This document shows positions 23,750 to 35,215 of a stretch of 64,000 nt of DNA, one piece after another. The DNA comes from Impatiens glandulifera. Its lineage: Eukaryota; Streptophyta; Magnoliopsida; Ericales; Balsaminaceae. Both the position numbers and the translations under genes were made by a program. Numbering within the stretch: position 1 is the first letter of the stretch; every line of letters starts with the position of its first letter. Below the pieces are notes generated by a model, which saw only the letters and a program-made list of their open reading frames with translations, ran no database searches and was not told where the DNA came from. Where the stretch lies: positions 40,052,840 to 40,116,839 of the forward strand of contig NC_061869.1 of NCBI RefSeq assembly GCF_907164915.1, in the 5' to 3' direction.

Positions 23750-23990
23750 AAGATAAAGCGTCTAAAGGCATACGTAGTTAGATGTCTAACATGTCATCCG
23801 TATACCTTGTGTCTAAGTTGGGTAGACATCTAGTTTAGACGGCGTCTAACTATGCGCGTCTACAGACGTCTAATCATGCGTCTGTTCAGACGATGTCTAA
23901 CTACGCTCGTCTACATGCTCTTTAGACGTCTTTCTAATAAGTAGATGTCTAACCAGACTTAATTTGCAAGTTGCTTAAGCAAATATTCGT
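23750..23990. repeat. GTCTAAC palindrome cluster in element C spacer
   Basis: Seven or eight copies of GTCTAACTA/GCGTCTA-type words, matching those of element B at 9580-9910. Confidence 0.6.
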
Positions 23991-24119
23991 CTAAGTACAT
24001 AGCTCTTTTAAACGATTAATCAGACCAATTAAGACCTCCATCTATACATGTATGTATGATTGTTTTAAACATCAACAGTTTTCCCTTCAATTTGTGCATG
24101 TTTTAAGAACTAAATAGTT

Positions 24120-24387
24120 TTGAGGTCTTCAAGACCAAAACATTTTAAGGAAAGAAAATTTAGTCTGAGGAGTGGCTTCATGAACACATCTTCCACTTGC
24201 TGATCTTGTTAGAGCATATTCTTAGAAGAGTATGCTTCCAAATTCCTTCATGAAACTGATCTGTTGTACCTACAAAATACATATTTACAACTTTTTGGTA
24301 CCCACATTCCCTTGGATCATCAGTCCATCAGTCTCTTAAGAATCCATATTTGAGTTATCCTGATAGATTTCTCATGTTGTGTTGTGA
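24120..24387 (-). other. pol-deletion junction of element C
   Basis: Minus strand near 24300-24260 codes GYQKVVNMYFVGTT, the pre-protease region. At about 24215-24150 it codes DQQVEDVFMKPL, the end of RNase H. The join matches that of element B, including the sequence between the two parts. Confidence 0.72.
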
Positions 24388-25766
24388 TTAATGCATATGA
24401 CTTAGACTTAACAGACTTCTTTCTACTAGCAGCTGAACTATTAACCTTAGATGATGGTTTTTGGTTAAAACTTCTTGACTTTTTATCAGGTTTTGTTTTG
24501 TCAGACTCACTACCTCTTCCTTCCTAGGTTTCATCCAGCTTATAATTGGCTTGACATAAATAATCTCATCCTTTAAGGTTAAGTCCTCACAGCTTGGATC
24601 AGTTCCTTTATTTGTTAGACTATCCCTAATAAAGCTTATAGTCTTAAGCTTGTCTTCCACTGGGTTTAACTTCTTATGAGACTGATCTGGGATAACCTTG
24701 TTAAATCCTAAATCGGATTTGCATCCGGAAGGCCTCAACGCACTTATTTGTTGTCTGACTGCATCTCCTGACCTTGTCAAGGAACTGACAACATATGTCC
24801 ACCATTAGTTTTTAGAAAACAATGTTTGAACCTTTTCTTTGAGATTCTCATTCTTAGATGAGAGCTCAACCACATTATTTTCAAAAACATATTATTTAGA
24901 GAGTTGAGATGAAGAAGAGTTATCAGTTTCATATTTCAATCTCATTTCATTACAAGAGTCTGAAAACTTCTTGTACTCAATGACCATGTCATTAAGTGCA
25001 ACAGTTAATTCATCTCTTGTAAATTCTTTAGAATAGAAATCAAATACCTCTGATTCGTTTTCTTCTTCTGCCATGAAGCTTGTGACCTCTTCATCCCACT
25101 TGGCTTTGCTGTCAGTTGTCATGAGAGCCTTCAGCTCTTTCTGGTTGTTCTTATTATTTTCATCTCTCTTTGGCTTCTTGCACTCCGACTTGAAGTGTCC
25201 TAGTTTGTCATAGTTAAAACACTTTAAGTTAATCTTATAGTTATTCTTATCATCATTGTTATTATTTGAAGAGCTTGAGTTAGAATTGGTCTTCTTCATG
25301 AATTTTCCGAATTTCTTCATGAAGAGAGTCATGGCATCGCTACTGATCTGCTTTGCAGTAGTCTTCACATCAGTGGCAGCAGGTGGCTCCTTAGCCGTCA
25401 CCAACGCCTTAGTTGCAATAGCCGACGTGGAAAGCTCCTCTTCATTCCTAGAGTTTATCTCAAACTCATAGGCCTTTAGATCGGCTAGTAGGTTAAAAAA
25501 CTCAATCTTGTTGAGATCTTTAGACTCCTCATCGCCATCGTCTTGATATCCCACTCCTTGGGCAGAGCACGAATGACTTTGATTGCAACCTCTATGTTGC
25601 TGTAATTCTTGCCCAAGGTGGAAAGAGTGGTGATAATCTTGTTGAATCTCCCATCGAATTCAGACATCGTCTCTCCAGGACGCATCTTAATTTTATCAAA
25701 TTGTTGTGTGGCAACCATGAGTTTGTTCTCTTTGATTTGCTCGTTGCCTTCACAGAGTTGATTCAA
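24388..25766 (-). pseudogene. gag of element C, N-terminus missing
   Basis: Three frames cover gag: 25766-25485 (MRPGETMSEFDGRFNK, VIRALPKEWDIKTM), 25554-24892 (ADLKAYEFEINSR, a Ser/Asn run and knuckle) and 24780-24388 (TRSGDAVRQQISAL). The knuckle reads CFNYDKLGHFKSEC, with Tyr at the second Cys as in element B. A frameshift near 25520 and stops near 24890 and 24785 break it. The usual first ~110 residues are absent. Confidence 0.82.
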
Positions 25767-25773
25767 CCTCTCC

Positions 25774-26690
25774 TAGATTCAAGTGCGGAACTGTTTGTTA
25801 GATTTGAAGGTTTAGACAACCGAATGCAAATGACATAAAGTAAAGAACATAAGGAGTTTTATGAATGTTCGGAGATAAAACTCCTACCCCTTCTTCCACA
25901 ACCGGAAGGATATCCACTAAAGACTTTGAATCAGATATAACTCATTGAGCTAACTAACTTTTTGTTGAATATAACAACCTCTTTTCAACTTACAACATTG
26001 ATATTTCTCACAGAGAATATAATATGTAATTACAATATAATCACAGTTAGACAGATAGATAATAAAAGATTTTCATGAGTGTTAAGTAGTTGTTCGTTTG
26101 TTCGTTGGTGTGAATTTTGATCGGTTGTTCGACCGTTGTCCTTGAGCTTGTATTTATGGTTGAAGTACACCAACGGTCGAATGTTCTTTGTGTATATGTG
26201 GCATGTGTTCGTTGGACGGCCTCCTATAGTACGAGAGTACAACATACTCAGCAATTTGGATCGTGGTCGTACTGAACATGTAGCACGCCGAATATCCTTT
26301 GATTTCGTCTTGTACTGGGAATATATATTTGAGAGATATCAGCGTACGTGACATTCATTCATTTGATGGAATTAGCTGGCTTGTCAGACTGCTCAGAAGA
26401 AGGTGGAGCAGAAAGCTGAGAGATCGTAGTTAGACGGATGCTTCCTTCAGACAACTGCTAAAGCGAGGCAAGAAACGTTCTACTTTAGACCGGGTCTAAA
26501 GGAGTTAGACTACTTCGTCTAACTACGTTTTTCTACGTCTAAAGGAGTTAGACTACCTCGTCTAACCATGTTTCCCTTTAGACCGCGTCTAAAGAAGTTA
26601 GACTGTCTCGTCTAACTACGTTAAACGTCTAAGACAGCCTGCTTCGGACCGCGTCTAAAGTAGCAAAGTTTTTTAGATTTGAACGTACAC
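25774..26690 (-). repeat. Partial LTR of element C
   Basis: Resembles element B's LTR from the TTCAAGTGCGGAA motif rightward (shared blocks AATGTTCGGAGATAAAACTCC and GTACGACCACGATC-like sequence). It ends in GTCTAACTACG-type repeats at 26470-26660. The inner LTR end is deleted. Small ORFs at 26030-26354 are not genes. Confidence 0.62.
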
Positions 26691-27358
26691 AAAAGAAGTA
26701 GACAACTTAACTTGATCATAACTAAGTTTTAACCTAAATATCAAAATAAAGTTAGCATTTGAATAAACTTATTTTTTTAATTTATTTTAGTTGATTTGAA
26801 ACAATATTTCATTTTACAAATGAAACTTTTAATTTTTGTATTATAACCTTTAATATTATTATTATTATATAATATTCATATATTTATTATAATTTTATTA
26901 CTAAAAAAATTACACATAAAAATAATATAATTTTTCTCTTTATATAATTTAATTTAATTATAAATATATTATTATGTTTGTTCTAATATTTATTTTATTA
27001 CATTAATTAATAACATTTAAACTAAATATATAATTCACATACAAATTTATATTATAATTAAGTTTTATATTTTAATTAAATTTTCATTAATTATATAATA
27101 CAATAACTAAAATAAATAATATTAATAAAATAATAATTTATAATAATAGATATTAATAATAGTTAAATAATAACATAATAATAATAATATAAAAATCATA
27201 TCTAACAAAATCATGTATTTTTTTTTTTGTCTGAGATACAAAAGAAATAAAATATACTTTAATAAAATCATGTATTTTAAATTTTGTGATTAAAAAAATA
27301 TGAATTAAAGTCATTATAAGGAGACACTTCACACATCTTTTTCCCTCACCCCCAAACA
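26691..27358. other. AT-rich upstream region of the AAA-ATPase gene
   Basis: No other gene. A weak TATA-like TTATAAGG lies at about 27313-27320, and a pyrimidine patch (TTTTTCCCTCACC) just before the start codon. Either could mark the core promoter, but neither is proven. Confidence 0.4.
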
Positions 27359-28758
27359 ATGAAAGAATTCTGGACTTCCTTAGCATCCTTCATGGGTGTA
27401 TTTGCATTTTGCCAAACCCTTCTCCAAACAATAATCCCGCCGGAGCTCCGTTTCCTCTTCGCCAAACTCTTCAGCCGTCTCTTCAACTGGTGTTCATCCT
27501 ACTGTTACTACGACATAACCGAAATTGACGGCGTCAACACAAACGAACTTTACAACGCCGCCCAACTCTACCTAAGCGCCGCCGCCGCCCATTCCTCAAT
27601 CGGAACCACCCGTCTCACTCTCACACGCGCCGTCAACTCCTCCGCCGTCACCTTCGGTTTATCCAACAACGACCGATTAATCGACATCTTTAACGGCGTC
27701 CCCGTTCTATGGGAACACGTCGTCACCCACCGTCAGTCCCAGAATTTCTCATGGCGGCCGCTTCCGGATGAGAAACGTGGGTTTTCTCTTAGAATCCGGA
27801 AAAGAGAAACAATTTTAGAACTTTATCTTGATCATATTATGGAAAAGGCGTATGAAATTAAACGGAGGAATCAAGATCGGTTTCTTTATACAAATTCCAG
27901 AGGGGGGTCGCTTGATTCTAGATCACATCCATGGGAATCGGTTCCTTTTAAACATCCAAGCACATTTGAAACATTAGCTATGGATCCTTTAAAGAAGGAG
28001 GAAATCATGGCGGATTTAAAATGTTTTGCTAAAGGACAGTGTTTTTATCAGAAAACTGGTCGGGCTTGGAAAAGGGGATATTTGTTGTACGGTCCGCCGG
28101 GGACAGGGAAATCAAGTATGATTGCGGCTATGGCGAATTACCTCGGATATGATATCTATGACCTCGAACTCACCGAGGTGCAGAACAATTCTGAGCTAAG
28201 GAAGTTGCTGATGAAGACGAGTTCGAGATCGATTATTGTAATTGAGGATATTGATTGCTCGATTACTCTTACTAATCGGAAGAAGAATGAGTGTTCCCCG
28301 GACTTCAGGGGACCGGCGGTTGTTCACGGTGGTGGTGGTGGTGGAGGCGCCGGCGATGAAGGAACAAACTCGATTACATTATCAGGTATGAAATGTATCA
28401 ATTTATTAATAATGTTCATTTATTAAAAAAAAATTATATTTAAGAAGTTTGAGTTTTTATTTAATAAATAAATATTAGATTTTGTTAAATGACATCTTTG
28501 CATTTCATTAATTTTTTTTTAAACTCCTATTTCTATATTTAAAAAAAAAAAATACTTTTTGAAACTAAACTTATTATAAGTCTTTATTTGGATAGATCTA
28601 GTTTATATTGGTATATTTGGTTAGAAACACTTTTTTCATAATAATTGATATGGTTAACTAATTTAAATAAAATTTGCATTTATTTAAATAATGTTAGTGT
28701 AATTTAAAAAAAAGTTAGTTTTTGTGAATAAAAGATTTGAATATATTAATATATAATG

Positions 28759-28789
<31 letters not shown>

Positions 28790-29693
28790 TAATTAATAAA
28801 ATTAATGATTTGATGGATTATAGTGTTTATGAAAGTTATGTTTGATTATTATTAAATTTTTAAAAAATGATCTTAGATATATATATTTTCAAATTCAACT
28901 CTAAGATTCAGTTTTATTTAAAATCAAAACTAGTTTGAGGAAAATAATAATTAAATGAACTACTTTGATTTTAGTTTGAATTTGAATTAGGTTATTTTAT
29001 TATATTTGTATAGGTAAACTATGACTTATTTATTACTCATTGAATAAAACTAGTTTATAACAAGATTACAATTCTCTTTGGTTTTCTATGCAATTCTCTA
29101 ATTTATTAGATAGCTTAAGTTGTCATTGGTTTAGTAATTGAGGAATGATGTTATATTTAATCTAATTACAAATTCCTTCATTAGGGTTGCTAAACTTTAC
29201 CGACGGTCTTTGGTCGTGTTGTGGGAGTGAGAAGATATTTGTATTCACAACAAATCATGTGGAGAAACTCGATCCAGCATTGTTAAGAAGTGGAAGAATG
29301 GATATGCATGTCTTCATGTCTTACTGTTCATTTCCGGCATTGAAGATTCTATTAAAAAACTACTTGGGATTCAACGACGGAGATTTGGATGAGAATGTAA
29401 TGAAGAAATTGGAGGAGGTAATAGTTGCTGCAGAAATGACTCCAGCGGATGTGAGTGAAGTTTTGATTAAAAACCGACTTGATAGAGATAGGGCTGTCGA
29501 GGAATTGATAGGGGCGTTGAAAATGAAAGTGGTTAGAAATGGAGAAAAAAGAGCCCAAAAGGTATTTGAAGAAGAAGAACAAGAAAAGCGAACTTTGGAC
29601 AGTCCTAAAGAAGGGATTGAATTTCAGAAGTTGGAGAATGTTGAAGACAATGATCTTAAAAAAGAAGAAAAGGATGATGATGTTGAAGGGTAA
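27359..29693 (+). CDS. AAA-ATPase, HSR4/BCS1-like (AAA-ATP1 family)
   Basis: Two exons, 27359-28385 and 29185-29693, joined by a GT-AG intron. The spliced product is 511 residues, normal for the plant family. It begins with a membrane anchor (about residues 7-24), then the AAA-associated N-terminal domain (about 25-125). The AAA module has Walker A GPPGTGKSS (245-253), Walker B IIVIEDID (292-299), sensor-1 TTNH (Asn about 366) and the second-region-of-homology arginines in LLRSGRMD (about 377 and 380). The intron falls just before LLNFTDGLWS, the conserved site. Relatives are membrane-bound ATPases of mitochondria or ER, often stress-induced. A Gly-rich loop (HGGGGGGGAG) sits between the motifs, and the C-terminus is a long Glu/Lys-rich tail. 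Start context is CAAACAATG. No stops or missing motif residues are seen, so it is probably functional. Confidence 0.94.
28386..29184 (+). other. Intron of the AAA-ATPase gene
   Basis: 799 bp, begins GTATGA and ends TTCATTAG; AT-rich, with a (TA)n run at about 28765-28790. Splicing completes a Gly codon and gives the family sequence TLSG-LLNF. Confidence 0.9.
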
Positions 29694-30700
29694 GATTGTT
29701 TGTTTAATTATTATTAATTTTGTGAGAGGTTATGAATTTTATGAGTAAAATTGAAGAGAAATTGAGAAGCTTGTAATTTTGGGGATTGGCTAGTTGATTT
29801 GAGATGCATATTTGATGGAACATATTCTTTTATTAACAACTACAATATTCAAAATTTCCAGCTAAAGTATAATATAATATACAAACCAGAGCCTCTTATC
29901 ATTTTGATGCCTCTTTTTTACATTGTTGGTAACTATTACTGAATTTATTGAGATTTTTCCAATTAAATATTTTAGTTATTTTAATAAACAACATTCTGAT
30001 GTATTCTTCTTCACTGCTCTAACCTAGTTTATGTTGCATATCATATTCAAATTAGTATTATTTTTTTTTTCCTTTTCTCTTTTATAAACATCAAAACAAC
30101 CAACCTAGCTTTAATTTTTTTTTTTTATTTCAATTGTTTTAGGAGTGGACGTGTATGATTTGACATCTGATGTATTTTATTTTTTCAATTATTCATTTAT
30201 ACCCTTGACCGATAAGCCCGAGTAATATTTACCAAAACATATTACATAACAATGACTCTATTTACTAAATTATAAACTTAGATCACTTATAACATGATCT
30301 TCACAAACACTTTCTTCACATTTGAACATATATGTTCATTATTACCCATTATTATTAAAAAAGTCATTCTTCATCATGAACTTACAATCTTATTATACAA
30401 CAATGTCCTAAACAATCCTAAATACCACACTACAACTTATATAATAATTTACAAACAAGTTTTTGGACTTAATGAGATTTATTTGGAATTATTATCATTT
30501 ATCCTATTTTTTAATGATTTTAATCGAAGAAATATAAAATTTTCCTAATTTTTTTATATAACCATTATTATTCATAATATGAATTAACAAAAAAGAATTG
30601 GATTAAAAAATATTTTTCTTCATTTATTTTCGAATTGTATGCATGCATAAGCACCCCAATGTCTACTGTTGTTGAAAGAAAAACAGTAAAATAAGCATAT
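29694..30700. other. AT-rich intergenic DNA
   Basis: Presumably holds the 3' UTR of the AAA-ATPase gene at its start. The ORF at 30294-30548 (+) is AT-biased with no recognisable family and is not called. Confidence 0.5.
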
Positions 30701-31450
30701 ATAAAGGGGGTAGGGTGCTCTCCTCCTTCGACTGAGCGTATGACCGGTGAAAAATATCACTCGGTCCCGGTGGGTTCTAGCATGGTCCCTTCACTAATTC
30801 TCTAAATCCCCTAGTTGTTAGTGTTAGGGAAACCTCGGTTCTCGCTCATGACTAGAACTTGTGTGGCGACATGGTTTTCGACCATTGTCTGGAAAAGGAA
30901 AGGGGGTGTGGCGGTGTCATGGTTTACGACCGAGGGCGGTAGAAATTAGACACATCAGTTACTCAAGACCAAGGAGATTCAACTTGGCAATGGTTTTCAC
31001 AACTACAGATCATGCATGGCATATTTCTGATTTTCGATGAATTCGCTGGGGAACGTCTTCAAAGTTGAGAGTCATCGTTGGGTCTAAAATTTGCCGAACA
31101 AGCTAGTCACGTGGCAAGTTTTTGACCGAGAAAACTAGTGATCTGTCCTTTGGGCGTCGACCCAGGATGACATGATTGTTTACGGAGAATACTAGACGTA
31201 GTTATCATTCATGACCGAGAGGATTCAACTTGACACTTGGTTTGATTTGGTTTGAGATATTCGGAATTTAGTTAGGGAACGTCTTCAAATTTGAGGATGA
31301 TGGCCGTGCCTTCTAATTTGTCGCCACAAACTCGGTCACAAGATTAGATTTTCATTGGAAAAACTAGTGATCTGGCCCCTTGCTCTCGACTGAGGATGAT
31401 AAATACTAGACGTAGCTATCATCCACGATCGAAAAGATTCAACTTAGCCT
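30700..31450. repeat. Imperfect ~240-bp tandem repeat
   Basis: GATTCAACTTGGC-type phrases after GACC(A/G)A recur near 30965, 31209 and 31422. GGGAACGTCTTCAAA recurs at about 31050 and 31275, and AAAACTAGTGATCTG at about 31131 and 31361. Two units and part of a third are present. No coding frame is seen; perhaps an old transposon's non-coding part. Confidence 0.6.
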
Positions 31451-31559
31451 TTATAAATAATCATCTTGCATTAAATTTATTTGTAATTGCTTACTTTGTC
31501 AAAATTATTTTAATATAAATTATAAATATAATTTTAAAATTTTAGTCATTACTTTTTAA

Positions 31560-31830
31560 ATAAATTAAGTTATATATATATATATAATATAATATGATGC
31601 TTAATTTTTAAAGTGTTTGGATTGTCGGGTCGAAAGCTGTGGTTAATTTGGATATATATGTGAGAGTAAATGAATACTTGGGTCGGATTGTGGGTTGACC
31701 CGCCCATAAACCTAAAACGGTTAAAAATAAAATTTAAAAAAGCTATATGTATGTTTCAAACTTGCAACCTAACAAAAACAAGTACAACACTTTAACCAAG
31801 TGTGATTGAGATGTGGTTTGACGAGGGATA
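31560..31830. repeat. Single copy of repeat family R
   Basis: Begins after (TA)n with GATGCTTAATTTTTAAAGTG and contains GGGTTGACCCGCCCATAAAC and CAACCTAACAAAAACAAG, matching the tandem units at 45067-48420. A 43-bp duplication (AATCAAATATTTGATTGACC) follows at 31862-31940. Confidence 0.8.
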
Positions 31831-32268
31831 ATAGGTCAGTATCAATTGAAAGTGGTTAAAAAAATATGAATCAAATATTTGATTGACCAAAATGTAAATA
31901 TTAAAAATATGAATCAAATATTTGATTGACCAAAATGAAAGTGTAAGGTCACGAGATAGGATGTTCATTCGAAAAAAATATGTGATGAGATATGTGAGAA
32001 GACAAGTTGTTTTAGTGAAGTGAATAAAATGTGAAATGAGAGTGTTCTATTTTTTTATTTTAATTAAGAATTTTAAACATTGAATACATATTATTATTAT
32101 TTTTTTATTAAGTTTATTTTATTTATAATTTTATTTGTCTGTATCGTACGAAAATAATCTTAGTTTTATTAATAAAGGAATACAATCCGTTGTTCTATTC
32201 TTTCCAAAATGTAAACTATATACAAGATTAATACATTGAAATCCACTAATATAGGGATCTCCAATATA

Positions 32269-32647
32269 TTAGTTAGACAAACCATATATAGAAAATCTCA
32301 ATATAACTATTAATTGATTATATTTATTACACCACTGCAATCGAAGCAGGTGAGCGATGTATGAGAAGATTGTATTGAAATTCTTCAAAAGAACTCTCGG
32401 AAGCCCCTTCGTGAACATATCCACAAGTTGAAAGTGAGATGAGACATGAAGAACTCGAATGACCGTGTGAGACCTTCTCACGAACAAAGTGAATGTCCAT
32501 CTCAATGTGATTGGTCCGTTGGTGCTGAACAAGATTATTATAGAGGTAAATCGTACTCATATTATCATAGTAAACAAGAAGAGTGGTGAGAGTTGGATAA
32601 TGAAGTTCTAAGAGCAAATTCAGTAGCCAACAAGTTTCCGAAACCAC
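32269..32647 (-). pseudogene. RNase H end of the dead copia
   Basis: VSETCWLLNLLLEL, YYDNMSTIYL and HIEMDIHFVREKV correspond to the RNase H C-terminal part (normally CDN...SA, then KH-E-D-HF-R). A second frame (32269-32532) continues with QLVDMFTKGLP. Frame changes show decay. Confidence 0.8.
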
Positions 32648-32942
32648 ATTCGCAACCGCCTAGTACTCAACCTCAACAAAAGAATATGATAAAGTGGTTT
32701 GGTGCTTAGCCAACCAAGAGATTTAATTATCTCCTAAGAAGACATAGTAGCCAGACACGTGTTTGGGCACCCTCCTAGTCAACATCTGTATAAACCAAGA
32801 GGGATGTAATACAGGATGGAGAAAAATGAATTCCAAAATCAAGAGCTCCCTAAATATACCGAATAATTCTCTTTAGAGCCTCCATGTGTACCTCCCTGGG
32901 ATCATGCATGAAAGACAAACCTATTGAACCGCATACGTGATA

Positions 32943-34033
32943 TCAATGATGAGAAAATGTCAAATATTGTAGAGCACCATCTAGGATGCGGTTCGAAGAA
33001 GAATCTAACACGGTAGAAAAGACTAAAGCCCCAAGTTTCGGTGTGGTAACAACCGACATTGTCGACGGATTAAAAGATGGCATACCTGCACGGTCTACAA
33101 TCTCAGATGCATACTTTCGTTGAGAAAGGAACATGCTATTTGAATAAGGCCTTACCAAAATTCTCAAACAATTTAGTAAGGGACCGAAATCCTTCATATG
33201 AAATTCCATACTCAAGATGGAGATGAAGAATCGACGGAGATAGTAAGAGGATGTCGTCGATATTATATCATCAATATACAATAATAAGTATGCCATGTTC
33301 TCACCCTAGATAAATACAAACAACGAGTGATCTGAAACAGTCTAGGAAAAACCAAGTGTGGATAAAAAATTCGTAAAACGTTAGTTCCAAACTCAAGAAG
33401 CCTGCTTCAAACCATACAATGATTTCTTCAACGACAACCATGATGAGGAAATGGGGAATCTATGAACTCAAGGGGCTGATGCATGTATACAACATCATCA
33501 AGAGTGCCATGGAGAAAAACATTCTTTACATCAAGTTGGTGAATTGACCATTTCTTCGACAGGGCAAGACTGAGGACCAACCGAATAACGTCTAGTTTGA
33601 CAACATGACTAACAGTCTCTCTACAATCAACGCTAACCTGTTGAGTTTTTCTATCACCTACAAGTCAAACTTTATGACTCTAAAAAGAACCATCAATACA
33701 GTCATTATGTGTAAAAAACCATAAATAATGAATAATATTAACATCACTTGGACGGGGAACCAACTCCCACGTCTTATTACCAATTAAAACATTAAACTCT
33801 TCCTGCATGGTTAACTTAAAGTTCGGATCCTTTAGGGCAGCTATAGGATTATGAGATAAATGAGATTTAGACCTAATAGAAAGAAGGTTAAAAATACGGT
33901 TGGACCGAGACACCCCCCGCTGACTTCGAGTGACCGATCGAAGAGAAGAGGGAGTATGGACGAGAGGGAGAGGGAGAGGGGGAAGAGGTGGAGGTGGAGT
34001 TAAAAAAATGGATCCTTTATCTAAACTATCCAT
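32943..34033 (-). pseudogene. Reverse transcriptase part of the dead copia
   Basis: 34033-33680 has the Pro-rich linker and the start of RT (LTMQEEFNVLIGNKTWELVPRP). 33296-32943 has the catalytic-site region LLLYIDDIISTTSS followed by SILSMEFHMKDFGPL. The stretch between, 33300-33680, is frame-broken RT. Not functional. Confidence 0.82.
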
Positions 34034-34306
34034 TTTTTTTTGAAGTCCTCATAAATATTCTTAATTTTTTCTTTGTTGCTATAAATTGACCTAACCTTGT
34101 ACAGTTCAGCAAGGTCTAATTTTTTTTTATCGACAGGGACATCCTTTTTTCTATCATTTCAAAAAAAGTCGATAAAATTGGTGGATATGAAGTGAGTTAG
34201 ACAAAAAGAAAAGCAACTTGGACAAAAAAAGAAGTGACTTGGACAAAACGAAACGAAGTGACTTAGACAAATCTTTTTTGTCGATAACCTTAGACCAATC
34301 AATCGA
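34034..34306. other. Unidentified part of the insert in the dead copia
   Basis: Interrupts the copia between its linker and the rpoC2 fragment. It contains repeats of GACTTGGACAAAA. The minus strand has a Lys-rich open stretch (about 43 codons to 34034). It could be more organelle DNA, but I do not recognise it securely. Confidence 0.4.
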
Positions 34307-34485
34307 ATCGGAATGGCATATACATCACACATCCTGGATCAAGTAAAGACTCTAGGTTTCCAGCAAGCTACTGCTACATTCATTTCATTAGGAATTGATG
34401 ATCTTTTAACAATACCTTCTAAGGGGTGGTTAGTTCAAGATGCTGAACAACAAAGTTTGATTTTGGAAAAACATCATCATTATGG
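34307..34485 (+). pseudogene. rpoC2: Chloroplast rpoC2 fragment in nuclear DNA (NUPT)
   Basis: The plus strand codes [15 protein letters not shown] followed by [15 protein letters not shown] and [17 protein letters not shown], the N-terminal region of the plastid RNA polymerase beta'' subunit. It is nearly unchanged, about 60 codons out of more than 1,300, and leaves the rpoC2 frame at GGGGG. It lies inside a dead copia pol, so plastid DNA was captured, probably during break repair. It is not a gene here. Confidence 0.9.
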
Positions 34486-34523
34486 AGGTGGAGGTGGAGA
34501 TGAAAGTATAGACTGATGATGAA

Positions 34524-35215
34524 TTACACATGGTGATATAGGATCATCGAGAAAATCATAAAAGAGTGGAGTTGACTACTTTTCAATAAAAGGAAAACGA
34601 GACTCATCAAAGATGACGTGACGATAAATAAATTATTTGGTATGTAAAAAACACTTATAGCCCCAATGATTCGTTGGGTATCCAAGAAGACACATGGGAT
34701 ATAACGTGGAAGAAGTTTATGAATCGTCGTGGATGGGGGTAACATAAACACCCAAACACGCGTAAATGGTCATACGTTGGATCATTGCGGTACAAATGAT
34801 GTAACGTAGTAACGTCTTCCATGTGTTTACGCGCAAGAATATTTAGGAGGTATGTGGACATTTGGAGAGCATGATGCCAAAATGAGGTGGATATCTTGTC
34901 ATGAGTGAGTAATGTACGAATCATATTATTGATAGTACGAAACTGTCTCTTAATCTTACCGTTTTGAGACGAAGTGTGAGGACATGAGAATCGAAAGGTC
35001 ATCCCATGCGTGGACGCAAATTCCCTAAACGAATGAATATCAAATTCCCTTTTATTATCACATTGAAAATATTTTATATCCCTCTCAAATTGGGTTTTGA
35101 CGAGTGTACGAAATTACAAGAAATCACTAAAAACTTGGGATTTATGAGATAAAGGTAAAGTCTACAAAAGACGAAAAGTCATCGAGAAACAAAACATAAT
35201 ATATAGTGCGAAAAC
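34524..35215 (-). pseudogene. Integrase part of the dead copia
   Basis: 35002-34655 has RFSCPHTSSQNGKIKRQFR and FGCLCYPH, the core around the catalytic Glu. 35100-35000 reads IKYFQCDNKREF, the second catalytic Asp. About 35215-35150 reads YVLFLDDFS, the first. Stops and shifts separate them. Confidence 0.78.

Larger units (their letters stand above)
23490..26690 (-). mobile_element. Element C: second gag-only Sirevirus-like remnant
   Basis: Same order and same pol deletion as element B: LTR on the right, gag, the protease/RNase H join, then a spacer with GTCTAAC words on the left. The primer binding site and first part of gag are missing. LTR sequence (ATTCAAGTGCGGAAC) is joined straight to gag near 25775. 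No target duplication found; edges approximate. Confidence 0.68.
32269..35215 (-). mobile_element. Dead Ty1/copia pol fragment
   Basis: Integrase, RT and RNase H pieces in the copia order on the minus strand, all frameshifted. Gag, protease and LTRs were not found. The style (LLLYIDDII, CPHTSSQNGK) is closer to Ale/Retrofit-type elements than to element A. It is interrupted by an insert at about 34034-34485 that includes chloroplast DNA. Confidence 0.82.

Noticed and set aside
30294..30548. 84-residue ORF
   Set aside because: Ile/Leu/Asn-rich composition follows the AT bias; no recognisable domain.
34313..34516. Small 67-residue gene on the plus strand
   Set aside because: It is a fragment of plastid rpoC2 that runs out of the match at the insert edge.
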